Positions 10,495-17,664 of a DNA stretch of 22,500 nt are shown piece by piece. The position numbers and the translations under genes were made by a program. Every line of letters starts with the position of its first letter. Within the stretch, counting starts at the first letter, position 1. Below the pieces are notes generated by a model. That model saw only the letters and a list, made by a program, of their open reading frames with translations, was not told the DNA's origin and did no database searches. Origin of the DNA: Paulinella micropora (Eukaryota > Cercozoa > Imbricatea > Euglyphida > Paulinellidae); contig WBZZ01002714.1 of assembly GCA_019918135.1 (NCBI GenBank), positions 80,001-102,500 on the forward strand, read 5' to 3'.

Positions 10495-11462
10495 AGTTTT
10501 GGACAGGCCCAAGAAGTTGACTGGCCTCAAGTGGGTGAGCCCCAATATCAAGGACGACGTTACCAAGCTCGCTGCAAAGTATTGCTCCAAGGAGGAGAGG
10601 AATGTCTAGCGGAAATACTGCAGCTGTCTCAGCTGACGCGTATCGTGTGGGACGGCCGCGACGGCGATGGTGGCTATCCGGGGCGACCAGGACATCTCGT
10701 CTGCCAAGACAAGGCGGGGCAGTCGTGGAACGTCAATCTGCGGGTGATCAATGATCTGCCAAGGGATTTGTGGGCCGTCCCTGAGGATAGAACAGCCGCG
10801 CAGGAGGCCGCGTCCATGTTGACGGAGGAGGAGCGACTGTCCGTGGAGAGGACGAGCTTCGTCAACGAGGGCAAGCAACCAGAGCATCCCCCTTGGCGTG
10901 GCTCCCGTCTGCTTTCTGAGGAGGAGCGCAAGCTGCGCGATTTTGACAACCCTGACCGATTTCCCTCACCGCACCTCAAGATTGTTGCACTGTTGAGTGA
11001 GAATCCCACAGAGCAAGGATTGAAGAAAGCTACAGTCAAGGAGCTGAAGTCGTGGTTGGCGGAAAAGGGCCGGCAGCGGTCTGGTTCGAAGCCCATTCTC
11101 ATTCAGCGCGTTTTGTCTGCATTTGCGGATGAGAACAGGGAGCGCGTTGGGGATGAACAAGGAGGTGAGGAGGGTGTGGGACGTAGTCGAAAGAGGAGAA
11201 GGGTCGCTGTCGACCAAAAAGTCGAGAGTTACGGGAGGTTAGTTCTAGCTCTTCTGAGGATGAGCCGATACTGCCTAGCGAACCAAATCGACCACATTCA
11301 GCTGCGCGGCAACGTGTTGCCCGCACTTTTCATCGTGTTTATGGTATTGATGGAGAAGAAGAGTTTGAGAGGAACTTCAAGGAAGGTACAAGGTCGGACC
11401 TATCTGATGGCTCTAGTGAAGACTGGGACTGGCTTCCCCTTAACGTTGCAAACGTTGAGTAA
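8151..11462 (+). CDS. DUF7869-like putative transposase with C-terminal SAP motif (multi-exon, several frameshifts)
   Basis: Begins at ATG 8151 right after an acceptor-like ttttttag. The N-terminus is Pro/Ser-rich with a poly-Ser run; then WPELVQEIG with a Cys-rich patch, FSKCPICTEL (9372-9401), ITIDMTKPFHVPW (9670-9708), LFLDWDGGGENTS (9909-9947) and HSHGPQDQKFF (10030-10062). This order (CxxC, iD, DN/DG..EN, HTH.D.Dq.F) matches a broad eukaryotic family I recall as Pfam DUF7869, thought to be transposase-derived. Introns 9422-9470 and 9576-9642 are in phase; a third ends at ~10508 behind T(42). The C-terminal part carries a SAP motif (KKATVKELKSWLAEKG, ~11022-11120), a basic RKRRR patch and an acidic Ser/Glu/Asp tail (SSSSSEDEP) ending at TAA 11460-11462. 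Frame changes at ~8720-8737 (A-run), ~9247, ~9833, ~10218, ~10600 and ~11215 suggest decay or sequence error. Role inferred: DNA cleavage and joining at the arms. Confidence 0.62.
8446..8478 (+). repeat. (AGT)n trinucleotide run encoding poly-Ser
   Basis: Eleven near-consecutive AGT codons within the N-terminal low-complexity part of the DUF7869-like gene; in frame, so it only changes a serine tract. Confidence 0.9.
10452..10493 (+). repeat. T(42) homopolymer upstream of a 3' splice site
   Basis: 42 consecutive T followed by gagttttggacag and coding sequence (KKLTGLKWVSPNIK frame). Mirrors the T(45)CACAG of the minus-strand gene. Length may be inexact in the assembly. Confidence 0.85.
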
Positions 11463-11475
11463 TTAAATTACTATT

Positions 11476-12123
11476 AATTAATATTGCTTTATTTCCGGCT
11501 GAATTAATCGCACTTTGAAAGTATGAGTTACGGACTTAGAAAAATTTTCATATTGGCAGGTGGCAGCTTGAAGTGTGTGTATTTCTTATACATACAAATA
11601 GGATAGCTTCAGAATTAATTTAAAAATTATATATTTAGATGCAGCATGATTGAATTAAACTATTTCGCACAAAATTCTGCCAGGAACGCTTGCCTAGACT
11701 AGTCACTCTCATTGACTTAGAAAGTTTTACACAGTCACTGTTTAATGTACTAGTGGCACCGCATGTGACTTATTTCATGTCAGCCGGGTGGTGGATCATG
11801 AAGTAAAATTAATTTATCATTAAATCTGATTAGTTTCATTAATATTAGATGAAAAATCAAGTAAAAAAGAAGCAAAAATAGGCAAAGAACTTAGCAAAAA
11901 GTGGCAAGTATTTTGCCACATTTTTGCTTGATTTTGCCACGTTCAACTCTGAAAACTAACTTGAAATGTTGAAATTATTAATAAATGATGCTTTTTAATC
12001 ATAGATCTGCTTGTTTTATCAACAAAACCTGCAGGAATTTGCCTCCCTATATTATGACTTGCCTATGCAAAAAAGTGGCAAAAGGTACTAGTACCTTTGA
12101 ACATCACCTCTGTTACATTGTCA
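11476..12123 (-). repeat. Right inverted arm (~645 bp)
   Basis: Reverse complement of the left arm. Its outer edge, read on the minus strand, encodes YFDNVTEVMFKGT...FCHFFA and a TAG, paralleling the USP C-terminus in the left arm. The similarity fades beyond ~12123 and at ~11476 on the inside. An AATAAA at 11980-11985 could serve the plus-strand gene ending at 11462. Confidence 0.93.
11901..11919. promoter_or_regulatory. GTGGCAA palindrome in right arm
   Basis: Perfect GTGGCAA / TTGCCAC arms with a 5-bp spacer, in the mirrored position of 3915-3934. The spacer differs from the left copy while the arms are intact, a mild sign that the arms are constrained. Confidence 0.5.
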
Positions 12124-12149
12124 AAGTAGATCGCATGGAGGGCGGACTG

Positions 12150-12360
12150 CCTGCTAGGCAAAGTTAAGAAAGTGCAGGAGGGACAAAGGGAATGGTGGTT
12201 GGACTGTTTTACGCGAAGGAGTCAGGCAGCCATACAGGGCCGGGAGCAAAAGATGTGCAGGAGCGCCAGCTGGAGAAGGACACTTTTATAACGCATATGA
12301 GGCAGACACGCTTGGATAAGGTTCAGCGTAATAGAGCATGTGTGTTTTAGGACGTGTATG
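12150..12360 (+). pseudogene. Coding-like remnant, two frames
   Basis: Reads VKKVQEGQREWWLDCFTRR in one frame from about 12163, stopping at a TAA near 12289, and VQERQLEKDTFITHMRQTR in the next frame, ending in a TAG at the acceptor-like gtgttttag (12342-12350). The amino-acid composition suggests a helical, charged protein interrupted by one indel. It may be an upstream exon of the 12427 gene or a relic. No family recognised. Confidence 0.35.
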
Positions 12361-12426
12361 ATGTATGGTGGCGGAAAATGTCTGTCAAGTGTGAGTTGCT
12401 AGGGAAGATATAGTGCTAAGAGTGGC

Positions 12427-13137
12427 ATGTGTATATGTTTGCAGATTCCAAAGGCGGTGCTATTGAGAGCACTGTGGGCCCAGGGCCCAGCACGCAGAGC
12501 AGGAGGCAAGGGCGTGGCCCGGGGACCCCGAAGCAGACAAAAGGAAGGCGACGATGGGCACTACCTGACAGTCAACAATGCACTTAGCAAAAATAACAAT
12601 GTGCGGAAGCCAGTGCGATGTGAAATGGGGGTGAGGTACGAGCGAGGATGTGCACTTGTGGAGTTGTCACATGTCAGAGGCAAGCTCACTGAGGAATCCA
12701 TGACAGCGCTGCAAGAAGTTTTCGCAGGGAATTTCAAGGAGGACAAGGCGCGAGACGCAACAAGCAAATGTAAATGGGTCGAGCCAATGTACAGGAGGCA
12801 AAAGTGGGAGAGTCTTGTGGAAAGTATCAAAGTGAAAGGTATCAAGCCATACCTATGTTGGAATGACGAAGGAAGCGGTATTGGTAGCGGGAAGAATGCA
12901 GAAGCAAAGGAGGAGAAGGCAGAAGCAAAGGAGGAGAAGGCAGAAGCAAAGGAGGAGAAGGCAGAAGCAAAGGAGGAGAAGGCTAAGTCGCAGCGTGTTA
13001 TCTTGCGCAAACGCGCTCGACTGATGTCGGAAGAAGTAGACAAAGAGATAGAGAGGCGGGAAAGCCGTGACAGCGACGATGACATTGACGACTTTGCGGC
13101 CGAGGTGCAGCAGCGTTTTGGGAACGAGCCGGAGTAA
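12427..13137 (+). CDS. Lys/Glu-repeat protein of unknown function
   Basis: A 236-codon open frame. An ATG exists at 12427, but gtttgcag directly before 12445 is a good 3' splice site, so the true exon may start at 12445 (IPKAVLLRALWAQG) with earlier exons upstream (e.g. DVYDVWWRKM at 12352). The middle (VRYERGCALVELSH, MTALQEVFAGNFKED, YRRQKWESLVESIKVKG) seems globular; then come four 21-bp repeats encoding AEAKEEK, a basic RKRAR patch and an acidic SRDSDDDIDD end. An AATAAA lies 135 bp after the stop. Charge layout fits a nuclear protein; no domain recognised. Confidence 0.6.
   Translation: MCICLQIPKAVLLRALWAQGPARRAGGKGVARGPRSRQKEGDDGHYLTVNNALSKNNNVRKPVRCEMGVRYERGCALVELSHVRGKLTEESMTALQEVFAGNFKEDKARDATSKCKWVEPMYRRQKWESLVESIKVKGIKPYLCWNDEGSGIGSGKNAEAKEEKAEAKEEKAEAKEEKAEAKEEKAKSQRVILRKRARLMSEEVDKEIERRESRDSDDDIDDFAAEVQQRFGNEPE
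12897..12980 (+). repeat. Four identical 21-bp tandem repeats encoding AEAKEEK
   Basis: gcagaagcaaaggaggagaag is repeated four times virtually without change inside the coding frame. Identity implies recent slippage or selection on length; the unit preserves frame. Confidence 0.95.
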
Positions 13138-13174
13138 AGGCAAGGTTAATGCAGGGGGGCTGATTTTGATGAGT

Positions 13175-13600
13175 AGAAGGTGCGACAGCGCCAGTACTAG
13201 CAGAGGCAGCTAAGGCAGCTGGGGCAGCAGGGGCAGCGAGCAGCTACATTGTTTGAACAATGTCATATAGACAATAAAACCAAATTTACCTTGTAACCCA
13301 GGGCAACACACCTCGAGTGTGCGGGAAGCCCGAACTGAGGGGGAGGTTCCTCATTGCCGGTTAGCATGAGTGGTCTCGCATTAATGAATTCCATAGATTC
13401 TGCGCAAAGCGCTTGGACACAAATGCGTCATGAATCCTTTCCGACCTGCAGTTTATGGGGGGCACCAATGTACTGTTCGGCTGGGTGCCACCGGCAATGG
13501 CGGGGAAGGAGCCATTCCCCTGCAGTGTCAGAAATAGAATCATTTGGCGTGAAACAACGCTATGGCGCTGGAACTCTCTCTGTCCTATTCTCTCTTTTTC
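13175..13600 (+). repeat. Ala-rich tail/3'UTR cassette, copy A
   Basis: Direct-repeat partner of 15795-16040. Shared blocks: cagtactagcagaggcagctaagg, gctacattgtttgaa, gtcatata-acaataaaa, tttaccttgtaaccc and the later gtgtcagaaat-gaatcatttggcgtgaaacaacgctatgg block, followed by a CT-rich tract. Copy A has ~230 bp extra between the two blocks (13310-13510). Confidence 0.85.
13273..13278 (+). terminator. Polyadenylation signal candidate AATAAA
   Basis: AATAAA 135 bp after the stop of the 12427-13137 gene, in a block shared with the 3' flank of the F-box/LRR gene. Confidence 0.5.
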
Positions 13601-13971
13601 TGTCTCTCTTTCTCTCTTTCTCTCTGCCTTTATTTATAAATATAAGCAAAATTACTAGCAAACCCATTTGACGTCAGAGAAGTCTTTCTGCTATGCGATC
13701 TTCTTGATACAGCTTGAGCAATATCATTAGTAGTGGTACGACAGACAGTGTCAGCGACGCCTGCAGCATGTTTTTTTACATGAGACTACTGACCTAGAAT
13801 TGCTCACCTGACCTAGTAAATTCCGACCACTCAACCGGAATCTTCAAAGTTTTTGCTCTCATTACAAGTGGTTTGGTCTGTTTTCCTGAAAGATGTGCTG
13901 TGTTGTTTTGAGTCTTGGGCCTGTGCGGTTCCGAGATCCAGTTGCCTGTGTTTGTGCAGGCGCCCGCAAAA

Positions 13972-14295
13972 ATGGAGCTAGGCAACTTCAGGCGTTCGAA
14001 AATCACAAGGCCGCAGGGACGAGCCCGTTCGCGCATCACAAGGCTACAGGGACGAGCCTTCATTGAGCGAGCGGCTGCCATCGCGCAGCAGCGGAGGAAG
14101 ATGATGTTGCCAGACAGTGCAACGGCGGCAGCAGCGCCAGCACCAGCAGCAGCAGAGCCACCGCCGGCGACAGCACCAGTACTAGTAAAGGCAGCTAAGG
14201 CATCAGTAGCACCAACACCCACAGCTCCTGCCACTGCTTCAGCAGCAGAACCGGCAGCAGAAGAATCAAATGACGATTCAGAAGACGAGCTATGA
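13972..14295 (+). CDS. Small Ala/Pro-rich protein with acidic C-terminus
   Basis: About 107 codons from ATG 13972. A 3' splice-like tttgtgcag precedes the ATG (13951-13959), so this may be an exon. The N-terminus is basic with a duplicated motif (ITRPQGRARS / ITRLQGRAFI), the middle is an Ala/Pro linker (PPATAPVLVKAAKAS), and the end is EESNDDSEDEL then TGA. The segment coding PPATAPVL is the same DNA that appears in the two flanking cassettes. No function assigned. It could be a 5' exon of the LRR gene, but an in-frame stop and the microsatellite intervene. Confidence 0.45.
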   Translation: MELGNFRRSKITRPQGRARSRITRLQGRAFIERAAAIAQQRRKMMLPDSATAAAAPAPAAAEPPPATAPVLVKAAKASVAPTPTAPATASAAEPAAEESNDDSEDEL

Positions 14296-14309
14296 CCCAG
14301 GGTCAAATC

Positions 14310-14525
14310 CATACATACATGCATACATACATACATACATACATACATACATACGCACATGTATACAAACACACATACATACATCGACATAATCACACAC
14401 ACACACACACACACACGTACATACATACAATGTTACAATATTACATACCTACATACATATATACATACATTGATAAATACATACATACATACATACATAT
14501 TTACGTACGTATGTACATACATGCA
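14310..14525. repeat. (CATA)n / (CA)n compound microsatellite
   Basis: Tetranucleotide tacatacatac arrays flank a (CA)n run near 14394-14416. Located just upstream of the LRR exon acceptor at ~14543, so probably intronic. Shadow frames on both strands here are not genes. Confidence 0.93.
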
Positions 14526-14543
14526 AGCTATTATCTTTAGCAG

Positions 14544-15755
14544 GCCTCCTCCTCTTCCACAAAGAGAAGAATCCCGGACCAAACGAAGCAAGTGAAGCAC
14601 AAGCAACCGAAGAAGCAGAAGAAGGAGAGGCAAGAAGGACAGAACCTGGTCCGTGCGTTACAAAATTTGAATGATGCCTGGCTGCTGTTGATACCAGTTA
14701 ACCTGTGGGGTTCCATCCGGGACTACGTCGGGTGGATCAAGATGGCGCTTCTAGCGCGTGTCTGCAAGCTCCTAGCAAGCCTAACAAAAAATCCACATTT
14801 CTGGAATGGATTACGAGAGCCAGTCCTTGACTTGAGCCGATTCAGACATGCGGAACCTCTGTTGGCATTGAGTCAAGTATGGAGGGAGAGCAAAGTCTCC
14901 TTTTCCAAGGTTTGCCTGCCTCGGGACGGATGGGGACACTTGAACGTGTCAGACTCTGTCCTCAAACTGCTAGATAGTACTGGTGTTCAGCAGCTCAGTC
15001 TGAGCGGCTGCAACAAAGCGAGTCACAGCGACGATAACAAGTTGTCAGACAACGGGCTGGCACACTTGTCCGCGCTGCGCCTGCAATATCTTTGCCTCCA
15101 ATTTTGCTATCGAATCACGTATGTTGGGCTGGCTCACTTGTCTGCGCTGCCTCTCCAGCAACTCATTTTGGCTTATTGCTTGAGAATCACCGACGCTGGG
15201 CTGGCTCACTTGTCTGTGCTACCCCTCAAGGACCTCCACCTCGGTGGGTGCGAGGCAGTCACGGACGCGGGGCTTGCTCACTTGTCTTCCCTTTCCCTCG
15301 AACACCTGGATCTCACCGAGTGTCATCAAATCACGGACGCGGGGCTGTCTCACTTGTCTGGGCTGCCTCTCCAACACCTCGTTCTCCGTGAGTGCAAGGC
15401 AGTCACGGACGCGGGGCTGGCTCACTTGTCTGCGCTTCCCCTTCAACACTTCTATCTCAATGGGTGCGTGGCAGTCACGGACGCGGGGCTGGCTCACTTG
15501 TCTGCGCTTCCCCTTAAGCACCTCAATCTTTACAGGTGCGTGGCAGTCACGGACGCGGGGCTTGCTCACTTGTCTTCTCTTCCCCTCGAAGACCTCAGTC
15601 TGGAATCTTGCTCGGCAATCACGGACGCGGGGCTGGCTTACTTGTCTGCGCTTCCTCTGAAGTATCTCTGTGTTTATCGTTGCCAACAAGTCACAAGGGC
15701 TGGGCTGGCTCCATTCGTTGCTCCTGAGTTAAAGTTATTGGATGATTTTGATTAA
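14544..15755 (+). CDS. F-box/leucine-rich-repeat protein (FBXL-like, AMN1-type LRRs)
   Basis: An uninterrupted frame to TAA-type stop at 15755. The exon starts after tttagcag (14536-14543); a GTG at 14592 is inside the same frame, and there is no ATG before 14742, so the start is probably in an upstream exon. Order: basic Lys/Gln-rich leader; an F-box-like helix set (LIPVNLWGSIRDYV, ALLARVCKLLASL, PHFWNGL; ~14680-14820); then about ten 24-residue LRRs of the form LxLxxCxxVTDAGLAHLSALPLQH (15000-15720); and a short end LKLLDDFD. Known FBXL proteins are substrate receptors of SCF ubiquitin ligases, the F-box binding SKP1 and the LRR binding the target. The repeats are almost identical at DNA level (72-bp period). 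It is the largest intact gene in the window. Confidence 0.85.
   Translation, partial: ASSSSTKRRIPDQTKQVKHKQPKKQKKERQEGQNLVRALQNLNDAWLLLIPVNLWGSIRDYVGWIKMALLARVCKLLASLTKNPHFWNGLREPVLDLSRFRHAEPLLALSQVWRESKVSFSKVCLPRDGWGHLNVSDSVLKLLDSTGVQQLSLSGCNKASHSDDNKLSDNGLAHLSALRLQYLCLQFCYRITYVGLAHLSALPLQQLILAYCLRITDAGLAHLSVLPLKDLHLGGCEAVTDAGLAHLSSLSLEHLDLTECHQITDAGLSHLSGLPLQHLVLRECKAVTDAGLAHLSALPLQHFYLNGCVAVTDAGLAHLSALPLKHLNLYRCVAVTDAGLAHLSSLPLEDLSLESCSAITDAGLAYLSALPLKYLCVYRCQQVTRAGLAPFVAPELKLLDDFD
15040..15720 (+). repeat. 72-bp tandem repeats encoding 24-residue LRRs
   Basis: Units share gcagtcacggacgcggggct and ctcacttgtctgcgcttcccc segments with little divergence, while the two or three solvent-exposed positions (after LxLxxC) vary. 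Minus-strand and frame-shifted open frames over this array are by-products of the repeats. Confidence 0.92.
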
Positions 15756-15794
15756 TGGACGGCGCGTTTCCAACATGCACCTTGATCTCTGTAG

Positions 15795-16040
15795 CAGCAG
15801 CAGAGACACCGCCAGCGACAGCACCAGTACTAGCAGAGGCAGCTAAGGCAGCAGGGGCAGCAGAGGCAGCGAGCGGCTACATTGTTTGAATGTCATATAT
15901 ACAATAAAACAAAATTTACCTTGTAACCCTGGGAATGAATCGGGGTTTTCTTGCAGTGCCATGAATCATGAGGGCAGTGTCAGAAATGGAATCATTTGGC
16001 GTGAAACAACGCTATGGTGCTGGACCTCTCTCTCTTTTTC
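15795..16040 (+). repeat. Ala-rich tail/3'UTR cassette, copy B
   Basis: Second copy of the 13175-13600 cassette, directly downstream of the LRR gene. It begins with ccgccagcgacagcaccagt, the same segment that is coding in the 13972-14295 gene, here untranslated after the LRR stop. Contains AATAAA at 15903-15908. Confidence 0.85.
15903..15908 (+). terminator. Polyadenylation signal candidate for the F-box/LRR gene
   Basis: AATAAA 148 bp after the LRR stop, in the same context as 13273-13278. Confidence 0.5.
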
Positions 16041-16063
16041 TCTCTCTTTGAGTAGAAGGTGCA

Positions 16064-16078
16064 GGGGGGGGGGGGGGG
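16064..16078. repeat. G(15) homopolymer
   Basis: 15 consecutive G following gagtagaaggtgca; the motif gagtagaaggtgc also occurs at 13173 at the start of copy A. Confidence 0.9.
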
Positions 16079-16129
16079 TAGTTGTCGTTATGGAGAGATA
16101 CCTTTTACGTACAAAAAGCGTTTGAGTGT

Positions 16130-16480
16130 ATAAGTACAGACGTAGCGTCATTAAAACTTGTTTGCTGGATTGGAAGTATTGTAGAAAGTTGAATTGCTCC
16201 GTAACTGACCGTTCGGTGTGTGCACAGGATCAAAGGTTGTAACAAGTTCCACGCAATAGCGAAACATCAAGGCAAAAGAAATGAAATGAGTGAAACAAAG
16301 CTTGAATATATATGTACAGACTTACCTTGATTAAAATTGTTGTGCTGGTTTGGAAGTATTGGTGAAAGCATCGTGACTTTGTAAATGAAAGTACGGACAG
16401 GTTGTAACAGGTTATGAATAATTGTGAAACTGAAAAAATCAAAGATGAAGGAAATGAATAAGGGAATCAAAGCAGGGTTC
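16130..16480 (+). repeat. Diverged tandem duplication, ~180 bp unit
   Basis: Both copies (about 16134-16312 and 16314-16480) contain in order: gtacagac, gattaaaa/cattaaaa with ttgt, gctgg-ttggaagtatt-g-gaaag, ggttgtaac, a gaaac...aaggaaatgaa-like end. No coding potential; AT-rich. Confidence 0.65.
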
Positions 16481-16729
16481 GGCAAGAATATGAAATGGAA
16501 CAAACGCGTGGGGCGCCAGAAAAGTTGTGCAAGGTTTCTGGTTTGTTATTGTTTTGTCTTTTTGATTTATCTTTATATTTTGTATTTTTATTTTTTTGGT
16601 TTTTGTGTTTGAAATTTTGTTCTTGCTTTTATTTTTTTTCGTATTTGTGTATGTGCCAGACTAAACGTATGTTTTTTGCGCGGTTTCAGTAATATTTTGT
16701 ATCAGATTGCAGTCGCGGTTGGGTGAGGC
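16481..16729. other. AT-rich non-coding spacer
   Basis: T-rich DNA without a supported gene between the tandem duplication and the first retroelement sequence. Short T/F-rich frames are low-complexity. Confidence 0.5.
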
Positions 16730-16805
16730 GCGGTAAATCGAGACTAAGATTTCCAGGCGCGGTAAATCGGGCAGCGGTAAATCGAGACAGCACACCTTCA
16801 CGGTT

Positions 16806-17560
16806 AAGTCATCACGAAGATCGGATTGCAAAAGAGATTACAGCGGAACTTTTGGAAAAGGGATTGATCGAGGCGCGGCTATCGTAGTATGCGTCTCCGG
16901 TACGCATGGGCCGAAACCAGACGGAACGTTGCGAATGTGTATCAACTATTGGAGGATAAACGAAATCATCAAGAAGATAGAGACGCCGGTGCCAGACGTG
17001 AGGAGGGGAATAGAGGTGTTGCAGAAAGCGAAGATATACTCGACGTTGGATTTGAAGAGCGGATTCTGGCAGATTCCGTTAGCGGAAGAAAGCCGCTACC
17101 TAACGGCATTCATGGTGGGGATGACGACCTATGTGTTGAAGGTTCTGCCGATGGGGTTGAAGGTGGCACGGGGCATATTTCAGCAGGCGATGACAAAGAT
17201 GTTGGGTGCGAATTTTTGGGAAGCGAAATTCACGGAGAAGTACGGGGATACGACGCGATACGCCTTTGCGTATTTGGACGATGTGGTCATTTTCTCGAAC
17301 TCGGTAGAGGAACACATACAGCATTTGCGGGACATTATGAGACGGGTGAAGGCGTTCGGGTTCAGGTTGAATGCTAAGAAGTGCCACTTCTTGCAGAAGC
17401 GGATACAGTATTTGGGGTACGACATCGAGAACGGGACGTGTTCGAGGATATGCCCTTACCGACGACGAAATCCGACTTGCATTCTTTTGTGTCCCTGGCA
17501 CAATACTACAGCGAATTCATACCGGGCTTCGCTACAATCGCGGAACCAATACAGCTGTTC
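16806..17560 (+). pseudogene. Ty3/gypsy reverse transcriptase
   Basis: Starts in the frame HHEDRIAKEITAELLEKG, the usual helix before the RT fingers. It reaches a TAG inside LS*YASPV (~16888), shifts frame at ~16905 to KPDGTLRMCINYW, then runs STLDLKSGFWQIPLAEE, LPMGLKVARGIFQQAM and the catalytic YLDDVVIFS (17271-17297; two Asps intact) to QYLGYDIENG (~17408-17437). A second shift at ~17440 restores MPLPTTKSDLHSFVSLAQYY, the connection region (equivalent to FLGLxNYYRxFI). Copies RNA into DNA in live relatives; here inactive. Confidence 0.88.
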
Positions 17561-17664
17561 ATGAAAGAGGGCAAATGTGGTGCAGGGGGTGATTGGCCAA
17601 TTACAGTTAGACGAGCGGTAAACACTGAGGGATCACATCCTGATGGACCCGTGGGGCGAAGGGG

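Larger units (their letters stand above)
3712..12123. mobile_element. Candidate large terminal-inverted-repeat DNA transposon (8.4 kb) with DUF7869-like/SAP gene and Lys/Glu-rich gene
   Basis: Two ~645 bp arms in opposite orientation (3712-4360 and 11476-12123) enclose two divergently transcribed multi-exon genes. The minus-strand gene stops ~100 bp from the left arm; the plus-strand gene stops ~14 bp from the right arm. The plus gene resembles a putative RNase H-fold transposase and carries a SAP DNA-binding motif. I could not find a target-site duplication next to the arms, so the exact ends are uncertain. Alternative: the arms are the ends of two separate copies of the USP-bearing element facing each other, since both arms include USP-like C-terminal codons. 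Confidence 0.55.

Noticed and set aside
1..12123. Polinton/Maverick-type giant element (rve integrase, long TIRs, cysteine protease)
   Set aside because: No protein-primed DNA polymerase B, packaging ATPase or capsid-like frame is visible, and the protease is USP-like rather than adenovirus-type. Could be revisited with sequence to the left of the window.
3712..12123. Clear target-site duplication flanking the inverted arms
   Set aside because: Sequences just outside the arms (gcgga on the left, aagtagatcg on the right) show no convincing direct repeat.
13794..14426. Minus-strand frame with Cys/Val/Tyr/Met repeats and an Ala-rich section
   Set aside because: It is the reverse of the CATA/CA microsatellite plus the Ala/Pro-rich plus-strand gene.
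15219..15689. Minus-strand and alternative-frame open frames across the LRR array
   Set aside because: Repeats of 72 bp keep all frames open together; only the +1 LRR frame has conserved family residues and an F-box.
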